A stretch of DNA of 64,000 nt from Heliomarina sp018223035 (GCA_018223035.1 JAAEZD010000008.1:1-64000); one strand, 5' to 3'; positions 46,043 to 55,139 are shown, numbered from the stretch's first letter. Made by a program: numbers and translations. Notes: generated by a model from the sequence alone, not told the origin.

Positions 46043-47278
46043 TCATGTTCCGTCGCCGTCGGTGTCGAGCTCTTCGGCGAGGTCGATCCATTCATCCGCC
46101 GCCCGCTTCCAGAGCCAGTTCAAGGCTTGCGACACGGTCTGGTTGGAGGCTGGGTTGGCAATAGCGGTTTCGGTCGCCCATGCGGTTTCGATTTGTTCAG
46201 GATTTGTGCCGCCCGCCGGGTTGTTCGGGCGGAAGTAATCGCGCCAGTCAAAATCCTGCTCTTCGGGATAGGCTGCGCCGTCAAAACTCCAGCTTTCGGC
46301 AGGCGCGGTGTGGGTGCAGCGATCAACGAAATACTTGCCCAGCGACAGGCCCAGAACCGCGCCAGCGGCGCTGTCCACAGGGAAATGCACCCCCGCCACC
46401 GTGCGGTTTATCGCGATCCGCGCGGCCTGGCGCATCATCATTTCGCCCCATATGCCTTGTGAATAGGGTTTGACGTTGTTGGCCCGCAGCAGCAACCACA
46501 ACACCCGCGCCATTGTAAAAGATTCGGTCGCGTGACCGCTTGGCAGGCTGCCATGCGAGGGCGTCCATATCATTGGCTGGATCTGCGGCGAGTATTCTAT
46601 CGGTCGTTTGCAGGCCAAGGCGTATTTCAGTCGCATCTCGACAAAATTCGCGAGCCAATGGGCCATCGACAGAAGTTCGATCGTAAAGGGCGTGCGGGCC
46701 GGTTCGATATAGGCAATGGCCCGCAGGAATTCCGTCGGCGTGCCAAGCTGCGCGAGGATCTCTGCCATCCGGTCCTGTCTCAGGTCGGCATAATTGGCGA
46801 CCAGTGTCAGTTGCGAGGCAAAAATGTCCTGTGTTGGCCTGCGCATTTCAAACAGGAGCTTATAGGCCGTGTCGGGCACCGGGCTGGCCGGTGTGGTTTC
46901 AAGATGAAAGACACGACCCAGACCGGGATCACCTGCCACGGCGTCCGGTTCGAAAGCGAATCCGATACGGCTGCCCAGTTCCAGCGTGAAGATGCTGGCA
47001 CGGACCGCGGGCGAAAGGCGTCCGAGATATTCCGTATTTTCCTGAACGCTCGGATCGACGGCGGTCGCGCCGACCGCCTGCCAGTTTCCTGCGATCCCAT
47101 CGTGATTGGTGATCAGGGCCTGAGAGATGAGTGGTGGGTTTGCCGGTCCGGGTGCGCCGAAGGCCCCGAACGCCCCGAAAGCGCCAAATGCGCCGAAGGC
47201 TCCGCTGCCGTTAAAGGCTCCAAAGGCGCCGAATGCTCCGAATGCGCCTTCGGGGGCCACGTTGGATGAATTGGCCAT
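46043..47278 (-). CDS. PAP2 / vanadium haloperoxidase-like protein with N-terminal Gly-Ala-Phe repeats
   Basis: The 411-residue protein has a low-complexity head of nine GAF tripeptides (four, then NGS, then five; residues 11-40). A helical PAP2/vanadium chloroperoxidase-like domain follows. The phosphate/vanadate-binding residues are all present: Lys218, Arg225-Pro226, Ser247-Gly248-His249 (PSGHATES) and Arg292...His298...Asp302 (NRTVAGVHFPVD). No signal peptide or membrane helix is evident, unlike lipid phosphatases. The ATG at 47278 has GGGAGGAAT upstream. It lies 40 bp downstream of the cyclase gene. Whether it is a phosphatase or a haloperoxidase cannot be decided by reading. Confidence 0.8.
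   Translation of the reverse strand: MANSSNVAPEGAFGAFGAFGAFNGSGAFGAFGAFGAFGAFGAPGPANPPLISQALITNHDGIAGNWQAVGATAVDPSVQENTEYLGRLSPAVRASIFTLELGSRIGFAFEPDAVAGDPGLGRVFHLETTPASPVPDTAYKLLFEMRRPTQDIFASQLTLVANYADLRQDRMAEILAQLGTPTEFLRAIAYIEPARTPFTIELLSMAHWLANFVEMRLKYALACKRPIEYSPQIQPMIWTPSHGSLPSGHATESFTMARVLWLLLRANNVKPYSQGIWGEMMMRQAARIAINRTVAGVHFPVDSAAGAVLGLSLGKYFVDRCTHTAPAESWSFDGAAYPEEQDFDWRDYFRPNNPAGGTNPEQIETAWATETAIANPASNQTVSQALNWLWKRAADEWIDLAEELDTDGDGT
47159..47248 (-). repeat. Gly-Ala-Phe tripeptide repeat (9 copies, 9-bp unit)
   Basis: Nine consecutive 9-bp units encode Gly-Ala-Phe, interrupted once by Asn-Gly-Ser. All nine DNA units differ at synonymous positions, which argues for selection on the peptide rather than recent slippage. 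Confidence 0.85.
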
Positions 47279-47317
47279 GTCTATTCCTCCCAAAAATATA
47301 GTCGTTTCAAATAATCG

Positions 47318-49114
47318 TCAGTCAGGTACTCCAATTTCTTTCAGGGTTTCGGCAAAGGCCTGGCCAACGGGTAAGTCCGCGCTGGGCGTAGTGCGTTTCC
47401 ATCTGCTGATCGTAAAACCGGGATCGAGCCGCAGGATTTTATCCAGCGTGGCCCGGGCGCCGTCGTGATTGCCAAGCCGCCATTCGGTGACCGCCAGCAT
47501 GCGCAGCGAAGACATGTGGAGCCGATTGAGTCTTAGTGAACTTTTGATGAGTTCGAGCGCGCGCGGGTAATCTTCGGCCACAAGGCTGGCACTGCCCGCA
47601 AGCGACTGGAAGAAAAACCGGTGCGGATCGCGCGGCGCGAGATGCAGGGAACGTTCCGCGTCCCGGACCGCCCGCGCGCCGTCCCCCCTGAACGCATAGA
47701 GCGTTCCGCGCAGGGCACGACCGGTTGGTTCGTTCGGCGTGTATTCAAGGGCGCTGTCGTAGAGTTCCTCGGCCTCGTCCAGATCGTGCAGGAGATTGGT
47801 CTGCACGAAACCCTCGGCGATCAGCGCCACGCTGTTTGTTGGGTCCAGATCAAGCGCGCGGTGCGTATGGTTGAGCGCACGCCGCGCTTCTTCGGACCGG
47901 TCGGTCGACCAGCCCTGCACGACCTTGAGAACATGCCACCGAGCTTTCCACGAGAGCGGGACCGGATGCTGTGGAATGCGTTCGATCAGGGCGTCCAGAA
48001 GATCGCCCGCGCGATTGAAGTCCGCAGGTGACAGCCGGTGCATCAGGGCGACGGATGCCATCAATATTTCGTAACTGCTCAGGGTCGGGATCGGCAGGCT
48101 CATCGCGCGCTTCATTTCCAGATCGAGAATCGCGACGTGAATTTCATTGGCGACCTCGGCGAATATCGCGTTCTTTTGCAGGATCTCCGTCTCTTCGACT
48201 TCGATGCGACTGGACCAGACCACCGAACTCGAAAGCGCGCGGGTCAGGCTAAGGTCAAGAACATGGCGGCTTTCGCCCACCGCGCAGGAGCCTGACAGAA
48301 GGAAATCCGCGCCCAGCGATTCCGATAGCTGGGTCAGCGTGTAATTCTCGATCGAGATGGTCATGGTCGACAGGTGCGAGATCACGTTCATCTGGTGTGA
48401 TCCCGACAGCGCCGCGATCAGATCATCGGCCAGCATCTTTCCCCAGACCGACGCCTTGTCGCTGTTGCGCACCATCAGCGGCAGCACGGCGATTGTCGGT
48501 AATAGGTCTTCTGGTGACATCAAGGGCGCGACGCGGGAGAATTCGTTGGGGGCAAGGACCCGGAAGGCATGGACGGGCAGGGGCACGTTCTTGAGGTAAA
48601 CCGGACCGAAATCCTCGAATTCGGCATCCACGTCGCTGGCAAGCGCGTCACGTACGCTGGCCGAGGCCATGACGTCGCCCGGGTTTGCCGCCGCCGCGAG
48701 ACGTGCCGCGATGTTGACCTCCCGCCCGTAGAGATCGGCATCAGGACCCCGCAGCACTTCGCCGGCGTGCATGCCGATGCGGATTTCAAAGGTCTGACCT
48801 TCAGGCGCATGTCTGTTGAACTCGGTAAGGTCCATTCGCATTTTCAGCGCCACTTTCACCGCTTCTGAGGGGTCATCGAATTCCAGCATGACGCCGTCCC
48901 CCAGACGTTTGACGATCCGTCCCATGCCGGTCTGAACGATGCTCTGCTCGATCCTGTCGACGAAATCGAGCCAGCGCTGAACCGATCCTTCCTCGTCGCT
49001 GTCGATCAGCCGGACCGAATCCACGACATCTGCAAAAACGATGGTTTCGGACGACCGTTGAAAGGGCTGTCTTCCAAAGACCTCGTCAGCAAACGTCGCC
49101 CGCGCAGCCGCCAT
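47318..49114 (-). CDS. Class III adenylyl cyclase with TolB-like and TPR domains
   Basis: The 598-residue protein has an N-terminal class III cyclase domain (~20-190) with metal-binding Asp29 (VFADVVDS) and Asp73 (RLGDGVML), substrate-specifying Lys69 and Asp127 (adenine pattern) and transition-state Asn134/Arg138 (REVNIAARL). The site therefore looks complete for cAMP synthesis. A TolB/FlgO-like domain (TIAVLPLMV..., ~200-330) and about five TPR units (~360-570) follow. No membrane segment is present. ATG 49114 is chosen, with GGGGGA 10 bp upstream; a GTG at 49135 is possible. It is the first gene of the operon. Confidence 0.85.
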   Translation of the reverse strand: MAAARATFADEVFGRQPFQRSSETIVFADVVDSVRLIDSDEEGSVQRWLDFVDRIEQSIVQTGMGRIVKRLGDGVMLEFDDPSEAVKVALKMRMDLTEFNRHAPEGQTFEIRIGMHAGEVLRGPDADLYGREVNIAARLAAAANPGDVMASASVRDALASDVDAEFEDFGPVYLKNVPLPVHAFRVLAPNEFSRVAPLMSPEDLLPTIAVLPLMVRNSDKASVWGKMLADDLIAALSGSHQMNVISHLSTMTISIENYTLTQLSESLGADFLLSGSCAVGESRHVLDLSLTRALSSSVVWSSRIEVEETEILQKNAIFAEVANEIHVAILDLEMKRAMSLPIPTLSSYEILMASVALMHRLSPADFNRAGDLLDALIERIPQHPVPLSWKARWHVLKVVQGWSTDRSEEARRALNHTHRALDLDPTNSVALIAEGFVQTNLLHDLDEAEELYDSALEYTPNEPTGRALRGTLYAFRGDGARAVRDAERSLHLAPRDPHRFFFQSLAGSASLVAEDYPRALELIKSSLRLNRLHMSSLRMLAVTEWRLGNHDGARATLDKILRLDPGFTISRWKRTTPSADLPVGQAFAETLKEIGVPD

Positions 49115-49539
49115 ATGCGCCACTCCCCCACCCACAGGATTTCAACCTATTATACCCAGATTTCAAAGTTTTGCATCTTTGGGGTGTGATGTGTCGCGGC
49201 AGACCGGTTCAATTTTTCGAGGATTGGTCGGCGGAGGCGCCGAGTCGTCGGATTATGGCTGTAGTGGCTGTGTTTGAGCTTTGATTGCCCCGTTATTCAT
49301 CGTTTTCCGAGTAAGAGATTCGCATCGATCATCGCCGACTGTGGCCTCACTCTTGAAGTGATACATCTGGTCCTGGTCGTTCTGTGGCGCAGGGTTCGTC
49401 GGTCAGATCGCTGTTCCGGGTATAGCCGCTGCTCTGATCTGATTGTTAGGTGCGTTAGCCGTTCGGCGCGCTGGCATTCCGATTAAGCACCAAAACCGGC
49501 GTGGTGTAGCGGCATAGTTTTTCGATTTTTCGGGAGATT
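49115..49539. other. Gene-free upstream region of the cyclase operon
   Basis: 425 bp, more AT-rich than neighbours, between the cyclase start and a tRNA gene. It should carry the operon promoter. A 70-codon plus-strand ORF (49274-49486) has no ribosome-binding site or recognisable domain. No repeats were found. Confidence 0.5.
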
Positions 49540-49616
49540 TGGTAGGCCCGGCAGGACTTGAACCCGCAACCAAAGCGTTATGAGCGCTCTGCTCTAACCA
49601 ATTGAGCTACAGGCCC
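49540..49616 (-). tRNA. tRNA with CAT anticodon, probably tRNA-Ile2
   Basis: On the minus strand the cloverleaf starts GGGCCTGTAGCTCAATTGG. It has anticodon loop CTCATAA (CAT), T-arm GCGGG-TTCAAGT-CCTGC and an encoded CCA. The CTCATAA loop and overall form fit the lysidine-modified Ile2 tRNA better than elongator Met, but this needs a covariance-model check. Confidence 0.85.
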
Positions 49617-49901
49617 GACTGCGCATTGACTACGCAAGCGGTCGGGGACGGTCAAGCACGAGGTTGCAATTCCGGCCCATTGTATCGTGATGGCGCAGTT
49701 TTTTTCTTAATGATCGTCTGGCCGCACCTTGGTTAGGGGGCAGTGCACCGCATTAACCTTGCCAAAGCGTTAACGCGAGCGCCTGTTCTGATGGCTGAGC
49801 CGAACCCTCTGTGCGCCCTTGTTGCCGAGACGTCGCTCTGGCCGTGGACTCCTTGATCGCTCCGCGCTATCGGGGGGCGGCAATCGGACCGGAGGACGGG
49901 A

Positions 49902-50951
49902 ATGAGCGGCCAGTCAAAGAACGGCATAACCTATGCGGATGCAGGTGTGGATATCGACGCGGGCAATGCGCTGGTCGAGCGGATCAAGCCTGCGGCCAAG
50001 CGGACCAATCGCCCCGGTGTGATGAGCGGGCTGGGCGGCTTTGGTGCCTTGTTCGATCTGAAAGGCGCCGGGTACGCGGACCCGATCCTTGTGGCCGCGA
50101 CCGACGGGGTCGGGACCAAGCTGCGCATCGCGATCGACACGGGCCACGTAGACGGGGTTGGCATCGACCTCGTGGCCATGTGCGTCAACGACCTTGTGTG
50201 TCAAGGGGCGGAACCGCTGTTTTTCCTCGATTACTTTGCGACCGGCAAACTGGATACCGATACGGCGGCCCGCATCATCGAAGGTATCGCGACGGGCTGC
50301 GAAAAATCCGGCTGCGCGCTGATCGGTGGCGAAACTGCCGAGATGCCGGGCATGTACCCGCCGGGCGATTTCGATCTAGCCGGATTTGCCGTCGGGGCGA
50401 TGGAACGCGGTCATGAACTGCCCGCAGGCGTTGTCGAAGGGGATGTCTTGCTGGGACTGGCCAGCGACGGGGTCCATTCCAACGGGTATTCGCTGGTCCG
50501 GCGGCTGGTAGAGCAATCAGGTCTGGATTGGGAGTCGGATTGTCCGTTTGCCGAAGGCACGTTAGGCGCTGCTCTCTTGATGCCAACGCGGCTTTACGTG
50601 CGTCCTGTGCTCGAGGCCGTGCGGGCCGGTGGGGTTCATGCGCTTGCGCATATCACCGGCGGCGGGCTGACCGAGAACCTGCCGCGCGTTCTGCCTGAGG
50701 GGCTGGGCGCTTCCATCAATCTGGACAGCTGGGAATTGCCGGGAGTCTTTGGCTGGATGGCCGAGACGGGCGGTATGGCTGAATCGGAAATGCTCAAGAC
50801 ATTCAACTGCGGGATCGGCATGATCCTGGCGGTTGCTGTCGACAAGGCAGATGAGATCGCCGGGATGCTGGGCGAGGCCGGTGAAACGGTCGCGCGCATC
50901 GGTACGGTCGTTCCGGGCAAATCCGTTTCCTACAGCGGGACGCTTTTGTGA
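49902..50951 (+). CDS. purM: Phosphoribosylformylglycinamidine cyclo-ligase (AIR synthetase)
   Basis: The 349-residue enzyme catalyses step 5 of purine synthesis. Motifs include GITYADAGVDIDAGNALVERIK at the start, PILVAATDGVGTKLRIA (~63-79), GIDLVAMCVNDLVCQGAEPLFFLDY (~88-112), GGETAEMPGMY and ITGGGLTENLPRVLP. GGAGGACGGGA precedes the ATG. It overlaps purN by 4 bp (GTGA). Confidence 0.95.
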   Translation: MSGQSKNGITYADAGVDIDAGNALVERIKPAAKRTNRPGVMSGLGGFGALFDLKGAGYADPILVAATDGVGTKLRIAIDTGHVDGVGIDLVAMCVNDLVCQGAEPLFFLDYFATGKLDTDTAARIIEGIATGCEKSGCALIGGETAEMPGMYPPGDFDLAGFAVGAMERGHELPAGVVEGDVLLGLASDGVHSNGYSLVRRLVEQSGLDWESDCPFAEGTLGAALLMPTRLYVRPVLEAVRAGGVHALAHITGGGLTENLPRVLPEGLGASINLDSWELPGVFGWMAETGGMAESEMLKTFNCGIGMILAVAVDKADEIAGMLGEAGETVARIGTVVPGKSVSYSGTLL

Positions 50952-51556
50952 GTCACAAGCGTGTAGCGATCCTGATTTCCGGGGGCGGGTCCAACATGGT
51001 CTCGCTGCTCGATAGCATGAGCGGCGACCATCCGGCGCGGCCCTGCCTTGTTCTGTCCAATCGAGAGACCGCTGGCGGTCTGGCCAAAGCGTCTGAGCGT
51101 GGCGTCGCGACGGCGGTTGTCGATCACCGGCCATTCGCGGGGGATCGGGCGGCTTTTGAGGACGAACTGATCAAGCCGATCCTAGAGGCTGAGGCCGATA
51201 TCGTCTGTCTGGCCGGTTTCATGCGGGTTCTGACAGACGGTTTCGTGTCAAAATTCCATGGGCGGATGCTGAACATTCACCCGTCACTGCTGCCCAAGTA
51301 CAAGGGTCTGCATACCCATCGCCGAGCGCTTGAAGCAGGGGACAAGGAACATGGCTGCAGCGTTCACGAGGTGACGGCGCGCTTGGATGATGGGCCGATC
51401 CTTGGGCAAGCGCGAGTGCCGGTTCTGCCGGGCGATAGCGAAGAGACGCTTGCCGCGCGCGTTTTGAAGGAGGAACACCGCCTCTATCCCGCAGTTCTGA
51501 AGCGTTTTGCGGCAGGATCGCGCGAACCGGTCTTTCTTGAGACCACGGAAGAATAA
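50948..51556 (+). CDS. purN: Phosphoribosylglycinamide formyltransferase (folate-dependent)
   Basis: The 202-residue enzyme formylates GAR with 10-formyl-THF. It shows VAILISGGGSNMVSLLDSM (phosphate loop), the catalytic block LAGFMRVLTDGFVSKFHGRMLNIHPSLLPKY with Asn/His, and the active-site Asp in VTARLDDGPILGQ. The GTG start lies within the purM stop. The pair purMN is a common operon. Confidence 0.95.
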   Translation: MSHKRVAILISGGGSNMVSLLDSMSGDHPARPCLVLSNRETAGGLAKASERGVATAVVDHRPFAGDRAAFEDELIKPILEAEADIVCLAGFMRVLTDGFVSKFHGRMLNIHPSLLPKYKGLHTHRRALEAGDKEHGCSVHEVTARLDDGPILGQARVPVLPGDSEETLAARVLKEEHRLYPAVLKRFAAGSREPVFLETTEE

Positions 51557-51654
51557 GACCGCTGAAGGTCGCTTTTCAATTGCGGTAGATTGTCATAACA
51601 CTTTTAGTGTTTGCGCAAGCGACAAGAAATAAAGCAAATAAAAACCGGGTTCTA

Positions 51655-52812
51655 ATGAAAACGATCACGACGACGCAAGATTTGAGCAACTTCTGCAAGG
51701 CTGCGGCCGAACATGATTACGTGACCGTCGATACCGAATTTTTGCGCGAACGGACCTACTACTCCAAGCTCTGCCTGATCCAGCTTGCCATGCCCGGCAC
51801 GGATGAAAGTAACGCGGTCCTGGTCGATCCGTTGTCCGAAGAACTCTCGCTTGAACCGCTTTATGACCTTTTCCGGGATACCAGCACGGTCAAGGTGTTC
51901 CACGCCGCGCGGCAGGATCTCGAGATTTTCTGGGTCGATGCGCAGGTGTTTCCCGAACCGCTTTTCGATACGCAGGTTGCCGCGATGGTCTGCGGGTTCG
52001 GCGAACAGGTTGGCTATGAGACGCTTGTGCGCAAAATCGCGCGGGGGTCCGTCGACAAGTCGTCGCGTTTTACTGACTGGTCGCGTCGCCCGCTGAGCGA
52101 GGCGCAAAAGTCCTATGCGCTGGCCGACGTCACCCACTTGCGCCAGATCTATGAATACCTGTCGGCCGAACTGGACAAGACGAACCGCAAGCGTTGGGTC
52201 GAGGAAGAAATCCAGATTCTGACCAACCCCAGCACCTATGAGGTTGAACCGCGCGAGGCGTGGAAACGTCTCAAGACACGTACGAATTCGCCAAAGTTCC
52301 TTGCCGTTGTGCGTGAACTGGCCGCGTTCCGCGAGCAATATGCGCAAGAAAACAACGTGCCACGTAACCGCGTCTTCAAGGATGATGCGCTGGTCGAACT
52401 GGCTTCGGCCAAGCCAAAGGCGCATACCGATCTGAGTGGCCTGCGTCTGTTGCTGCGCGAGGCGCGCCGGGGCGCGATTGCAGACGGCATCCTTGCCGCG
52501 GTGCAAAAGGGCGTGAACTGTCCGCAGGACCAGATGCCAAAACCCGACCGCAGCCGCGAAAAACTGCAGGTAAACCCGGCGCTGGCGGACCTGCTGCGGG
52601 TACTGCTGAAATCCAAGACGGAAAGTTCCGGCGTGGCTGCCAAGCTGATCGCGTCAAGCGCCGATCTGGATGCCATTGCGGCGGGGGAACGTGACCTGCC
52701 GGCCTTGTCGGGCTGGAGAAGCGAAGTCTTTGGTCTTGATGCACTGCGCCTTTGTGACGGCAAGATCGCGCTTGCCGCCAAGGGGAACAACGTCGAAACG
52801 GTCGAGCTTTAA
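51655..52812 (+). CDS. rnd: Ribonuclease D
   Basis: The 385-residue 3'-5' exoribonuclease has the DEDDy exonuclease domain (VTVDTEFLRERTYYSKLCLIQ; VFHAARQDLEIFW; LSEAQKSYALADVTHLRQIYEYL). A HRDC domain follows (RTNSPKFLAVVRELAAFREQYAQ). It trims tRNA 3' ends. The ATG at 51655 is used because the longer ORF leader is AT-rich and not conserved-looking. The stop overlaps that of the converging lipoprotein gene. Confidence 0.92.
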   Translation: MKTITTTQDLSNFCKAAAEHDYVTVDTEFLRERTYYSKLCLIQLAMPGTDESNAVLVDPLSEELSLEPLYDLFRDTSTVKVFHAARQDLEIFWVDAQVFPEPLFDTQVAAMVCGFGEQVGYETLVRKIARGSVDKSSRFTDWSRRPLSEAQKSYALADVTHLRQIYEYLSAELDKTNRKRWVEEEIQILTNPSTYEVEPREAWKRLKTRTNSPKFLAVVRELAAFREQYAQENNVPRNRVFKDDALVELASAKPKAHTDLSGLRLLLREARRGAIADGILAAVQKGVNCPQDQMPKPDRSREKLQVNPALADLLRVLLKSKTESSGVAAKLIASSADLDAIAAGERDLPALSGWRSEVFGLDALRLCDGKIALAAKGNNVETVEL

Positions 52813-53294
52813 CGGCGATTTGCCTGCATCGAGTTCCGCGCACCGGTCACCCGAATGGTCCGGACATTCTGCAACGTGCCGGAAGAGAGGCTGAAAGCCT
52901 CGTAAACCGTGCGTGTCGCGGTGCTGCCGATCGGGGTCGGGTCCGCGGGGTATCGCACGCGAAAGGCAAAGCTAAGCACGCCATCGGTTGCGAGCAGGTC
53001 CGGATCCTCGGGGCGCAGCTCGGCACGATAGGCACCCTGACGGTCAGCCACGCCGGTGACATGAACGATCGCGCCCGAGAGCGTGCGCTCGATGCGAAGC
53101 TCGGAGATGCTGCCAATCAACACGCTGGTATCAACTTCCTCGGGTTTCGAGAACATGCCGCGACGTTCCGTCGGAATGAGGGGGTTGCCCCCTGCTTCGG
53201 CGATGGCGGCATCCCTTGCCGCTCGTCGGCCCCCATTGCCGCAAGCTGAAAGAACGAGGCCGGAGGCGAGAAGTAAAATCAGGAATTTGCGCAT
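52809..53294 (-). CDS. Small outer-membrane-type lipoprotein of unknown function
   Basis: The 161-residue protein has a lipoprotein signal (MRKFLILLLASGLVLSAC, lipobox LSAC with Cys18). The mature part includes a predicted beta-rich region (VLIGSISELRIERTLSGAIVHVTGVADRQGAY; FAFRVRYPADP). It is probably anchored in the periplasm or outer membrane. Its stop shares bases with the rnd stop. No function can be named. Confidence 0.75.
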   Translation of the reverse strand: MRKFLILLLASGLVLSACGNGGRRAARDAAIAEAGGNPLIPTERRGMFSKPEEVDTSVLIGSISELRIERTLSGAIVHVTGVADRQGAYRAELRPEDPDLLATDGVLSFAFRVRYPADPTPIGSTATRTVYEAFSLSSGTLQNVRTIRVTGARNSMQANRR

Positions 53295-53421
53295 TGGATG
53301 GACCGGTTATTAAGTAATTCTCCTTCGGTTACCGCATCCTGCGCCACTTGAAAAGCCGCAAGGCAGGTCTGGACAGACCCCGGGGCAGCGCATAGGTCAA
53401 GGACGCGCGAGAAAGGATGCG

Positions 53422-53838
53422 ATGACCATGGCCAGCCCTGCCTTTGAGGAAATTGTGGAAGACTTCGAGTTTCTCGAGGATTGGGAAGACCGGTATCGCT
53501 ATGTCATCGAGAAGGGCAAGGCGATGGATCCACTGCCCGACGCGCTGAAAGTGCCCGCGACAAAGGTTGACGGCTGCGCCAGCCAGGTCTGGCTGCACCC
53601 GCAGATCGAGGATGGCACGTTCCGCTTTGATGGGGAAAGCGACGCGATGATCGTACGCGGTCTGATCGCCGTTCTGCGCGCGCTGTATAACGATCTGCCG
53701 GTGGGTGATGTGACATCCGTGGATGCGGGCGGAGAGCTTGCGCGCCTTGGTCTGAACGATCACCTCTCGGCGCAAAGGTCGAACGGCTTGCGTGCCATGA
53801 TCAAACGTATCCGTGAGGTTGCGGCAGCGCAGGGCTGA
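53422..53838 (+). CDS. sufE: Cysteine desulfuration protein SufE
   Basis: The 138-residue protein accepts sulfur from a SufS-type desulfurase and passes it to SufB. The active-site Cys52 is in KVDGCASQVWLHP; FEEIVEDFEFLEDWEDRYRYVIE at the start and RSNGLRAMIKRIREVA at the end are conserved. AAAGGA lies just upstream; an ATG six bases later (53428) is an alternative start. It is about 5 kb from the suf operon. Confidence 0.92.
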   Translation: MTMASPAFEEIVEDFEFLEDWEDRYRYVIEKGKAMDPLPDALKVPATKVDGCASQVWLHPQIEDGTFRFDGESDAMIVRGLIAVLRALYNDLPVGDVTSVDAGGELARLGLNDHLSAQRSNGLRAMIKRIREVAAAQG

Positions 53839-53845
53839 AGGTGAC

Positions 53846-54508
53846 CTAGGACTCCTTGTCCATCCACTGCGACAATGTCTTCGCCAGATCGCCGTAGCCT
53901 GTGAACCGTCTTTCAAACGCCAACCCGAGCCGATCCGCGCAGTCTTTTGCCTTTGCGGTCAGCGTAGGATCGTCCGTCTGCGCCTGATATACGAGCTTGG
54001 TATAATTGCCGAAGTACATGGCGGCGAGTTCCGGGTGACGGTCCAGCCCGAGCGGTTTCCAGACAAAAGCGTCGAACTGGCGGGCAAGGAAATCGGTCAG
54101 GTAGAAGGCGGTGATTTCGTCGTCATGACGGGCGAAATCCGCGTTCCCTTCGAAAAATGAATAACAATGCGGGCCCGCGACCATTTCCACGCCAAGGTCC
54201 GCACAGGCTTTCTCAAGCTGGCCACCCGTGCCGCAGTCGGCGTAAACGACAAAGATTGTCTCGTAGCTCGACCGGTGCTTTTCGACCGATGCCCTGACCG
54301 CATCGGTTATCTTTTCGGGGGAGTTATGCAGGATCGCGGGCAGGCATCTGAGGTCAATATGCTGCCAGCCGTTCATTTCTTTCAGCGCAAGGATTTCACG
54401 TGCAAGTGCGCCGCAGGCGATTAGCAGAATGCGGCCCTGAGATCCGGTTGAAAAGCCTTCGTGGGTTAGCTTTTCGGCATCGGGCAGGGGGGCGGTCTGG
54501 TTTGACAT
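53846..54508 (-). CDS. DUF1638 protein
   Basis: The 220-residue protein matches DUF1638: ILLIACGALAREILALKEMNGW near the start, VYADCGTGGQLEKAC near residue 100 and GPHCYSFFEG near 120. Conserved cysteines could bind metal. The family often lies next to corrinoid proteins and methyltransferases in roseobacters, and a corrinoid gene is 667 bp away here. The biochemical role is not established. ATG 54508 replaces a long ORF leader that overlaps the divergent gene. Confidence 0.75.
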   Translation of the reverse strand: MSNQTAPLPDAEKLTHEGFSTGSQGRILLIACGALAREILALKEMNGWQHIDLRCLPAILHNSPEKITDAVRASVEKHRSSYETIFVVYADCGTGGQLEKACADLGVEMVAGPHCYSFFEGNADFARHDDEITAFYLTDFLARQFDAFVWKPLGLDRHPELAAMYFGNYTKLVYQAQTDDPTLTAKAKDCADRLGLAFERRFTGYGDLAKTLSQWMDKES

Positions 54509-54621
54509 AAAGCTGACCTTTGCGTGTAACCTTGAAGCATTTCTTGCACGAAGCGGGCCCGCGACCCAGTTCATTCGGGCGCTTGGCGTATAAAGAAGAA
54601 CAGATAAGAGTCGGATACCCA

Positions 54622-55131
54622 ATGACCAATTCAGATTATTCCCGCACAGCGGCGGGCGTACCGCCTGCAAATCTTGATACTGTTGGTAAGATGTTCATCG
54701 CCGGGGTGCTGGCGACAATGGCTTTTGATTTCTGGGGACAGATCGTCAGCCCCGGGCTTGGTTTTGCAAATCTTTCACCGCATGGGCTGGCGAAAAGCCT
54801 GTTGGGCAGCCTTGGCCTGCCGAGCGGTGATTTTGCCGGTTATTTCATGCATTTCTATCTGGTCGGCCTGATCGGTTACCCGGTTGGCTGGCTCTTTATT
54901 TTTCGTCCGATCTGGCAGCGCCTGACCGGCGGCGCGGGGGGCTGGTTTTTGCCTGCGGCGATCTATGGTTTTGGACTGTGGGTGTTTGCGATCGGTGGCA
55001 TCACCGCGATTGCGGGGCTGCCGTTGTTCCTGAATTTCACCGGGATCACATGGGTCGCGCTGGTGGGACACGTGCTTTACGGCATCGTTCTTGTCGCGGT
55101 TCTGAACGCGATTCCACGGAACAATAGGTAG
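54622..55131 (+). CDS. Four-helix membrane protein of unknown function
   Basis: The 169-residue protein has about four membrane helices (residues 22-42, 70-95, 108-130, 140-163) with polar N-terminus (MTNSDYSRTAAGVPPANLDT). It lies between the divergent DUF1638 gene and the convergent corrinoid gene. The name of the family is not recognised. Confidence 0.65.
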   Translation: MTNSDYSRTAAGVPPANLDTVGKMFIAGVLATMAFDFWGQIVSPGLGFANLSPHGLAKSLLGSLGLPSGDFAGYFMHFYLVGLIGYPVGWLFIFRPIWQRLTGGAGGWFLPAAIYGFGLWVFAIGGITAIAGLPLFLNFTGITWVALVGHVLYGIVLVAVLNAIPRNNR

Positions 55132-55139
55132 ACCTGAAG

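Noticed and set aside
49274..49486. 70-codon plus-strand ORF in the gap before the CAT tRNA
   Set aside because: No ribosome-binding site, no domain, and the composition is like intergenic DNA.
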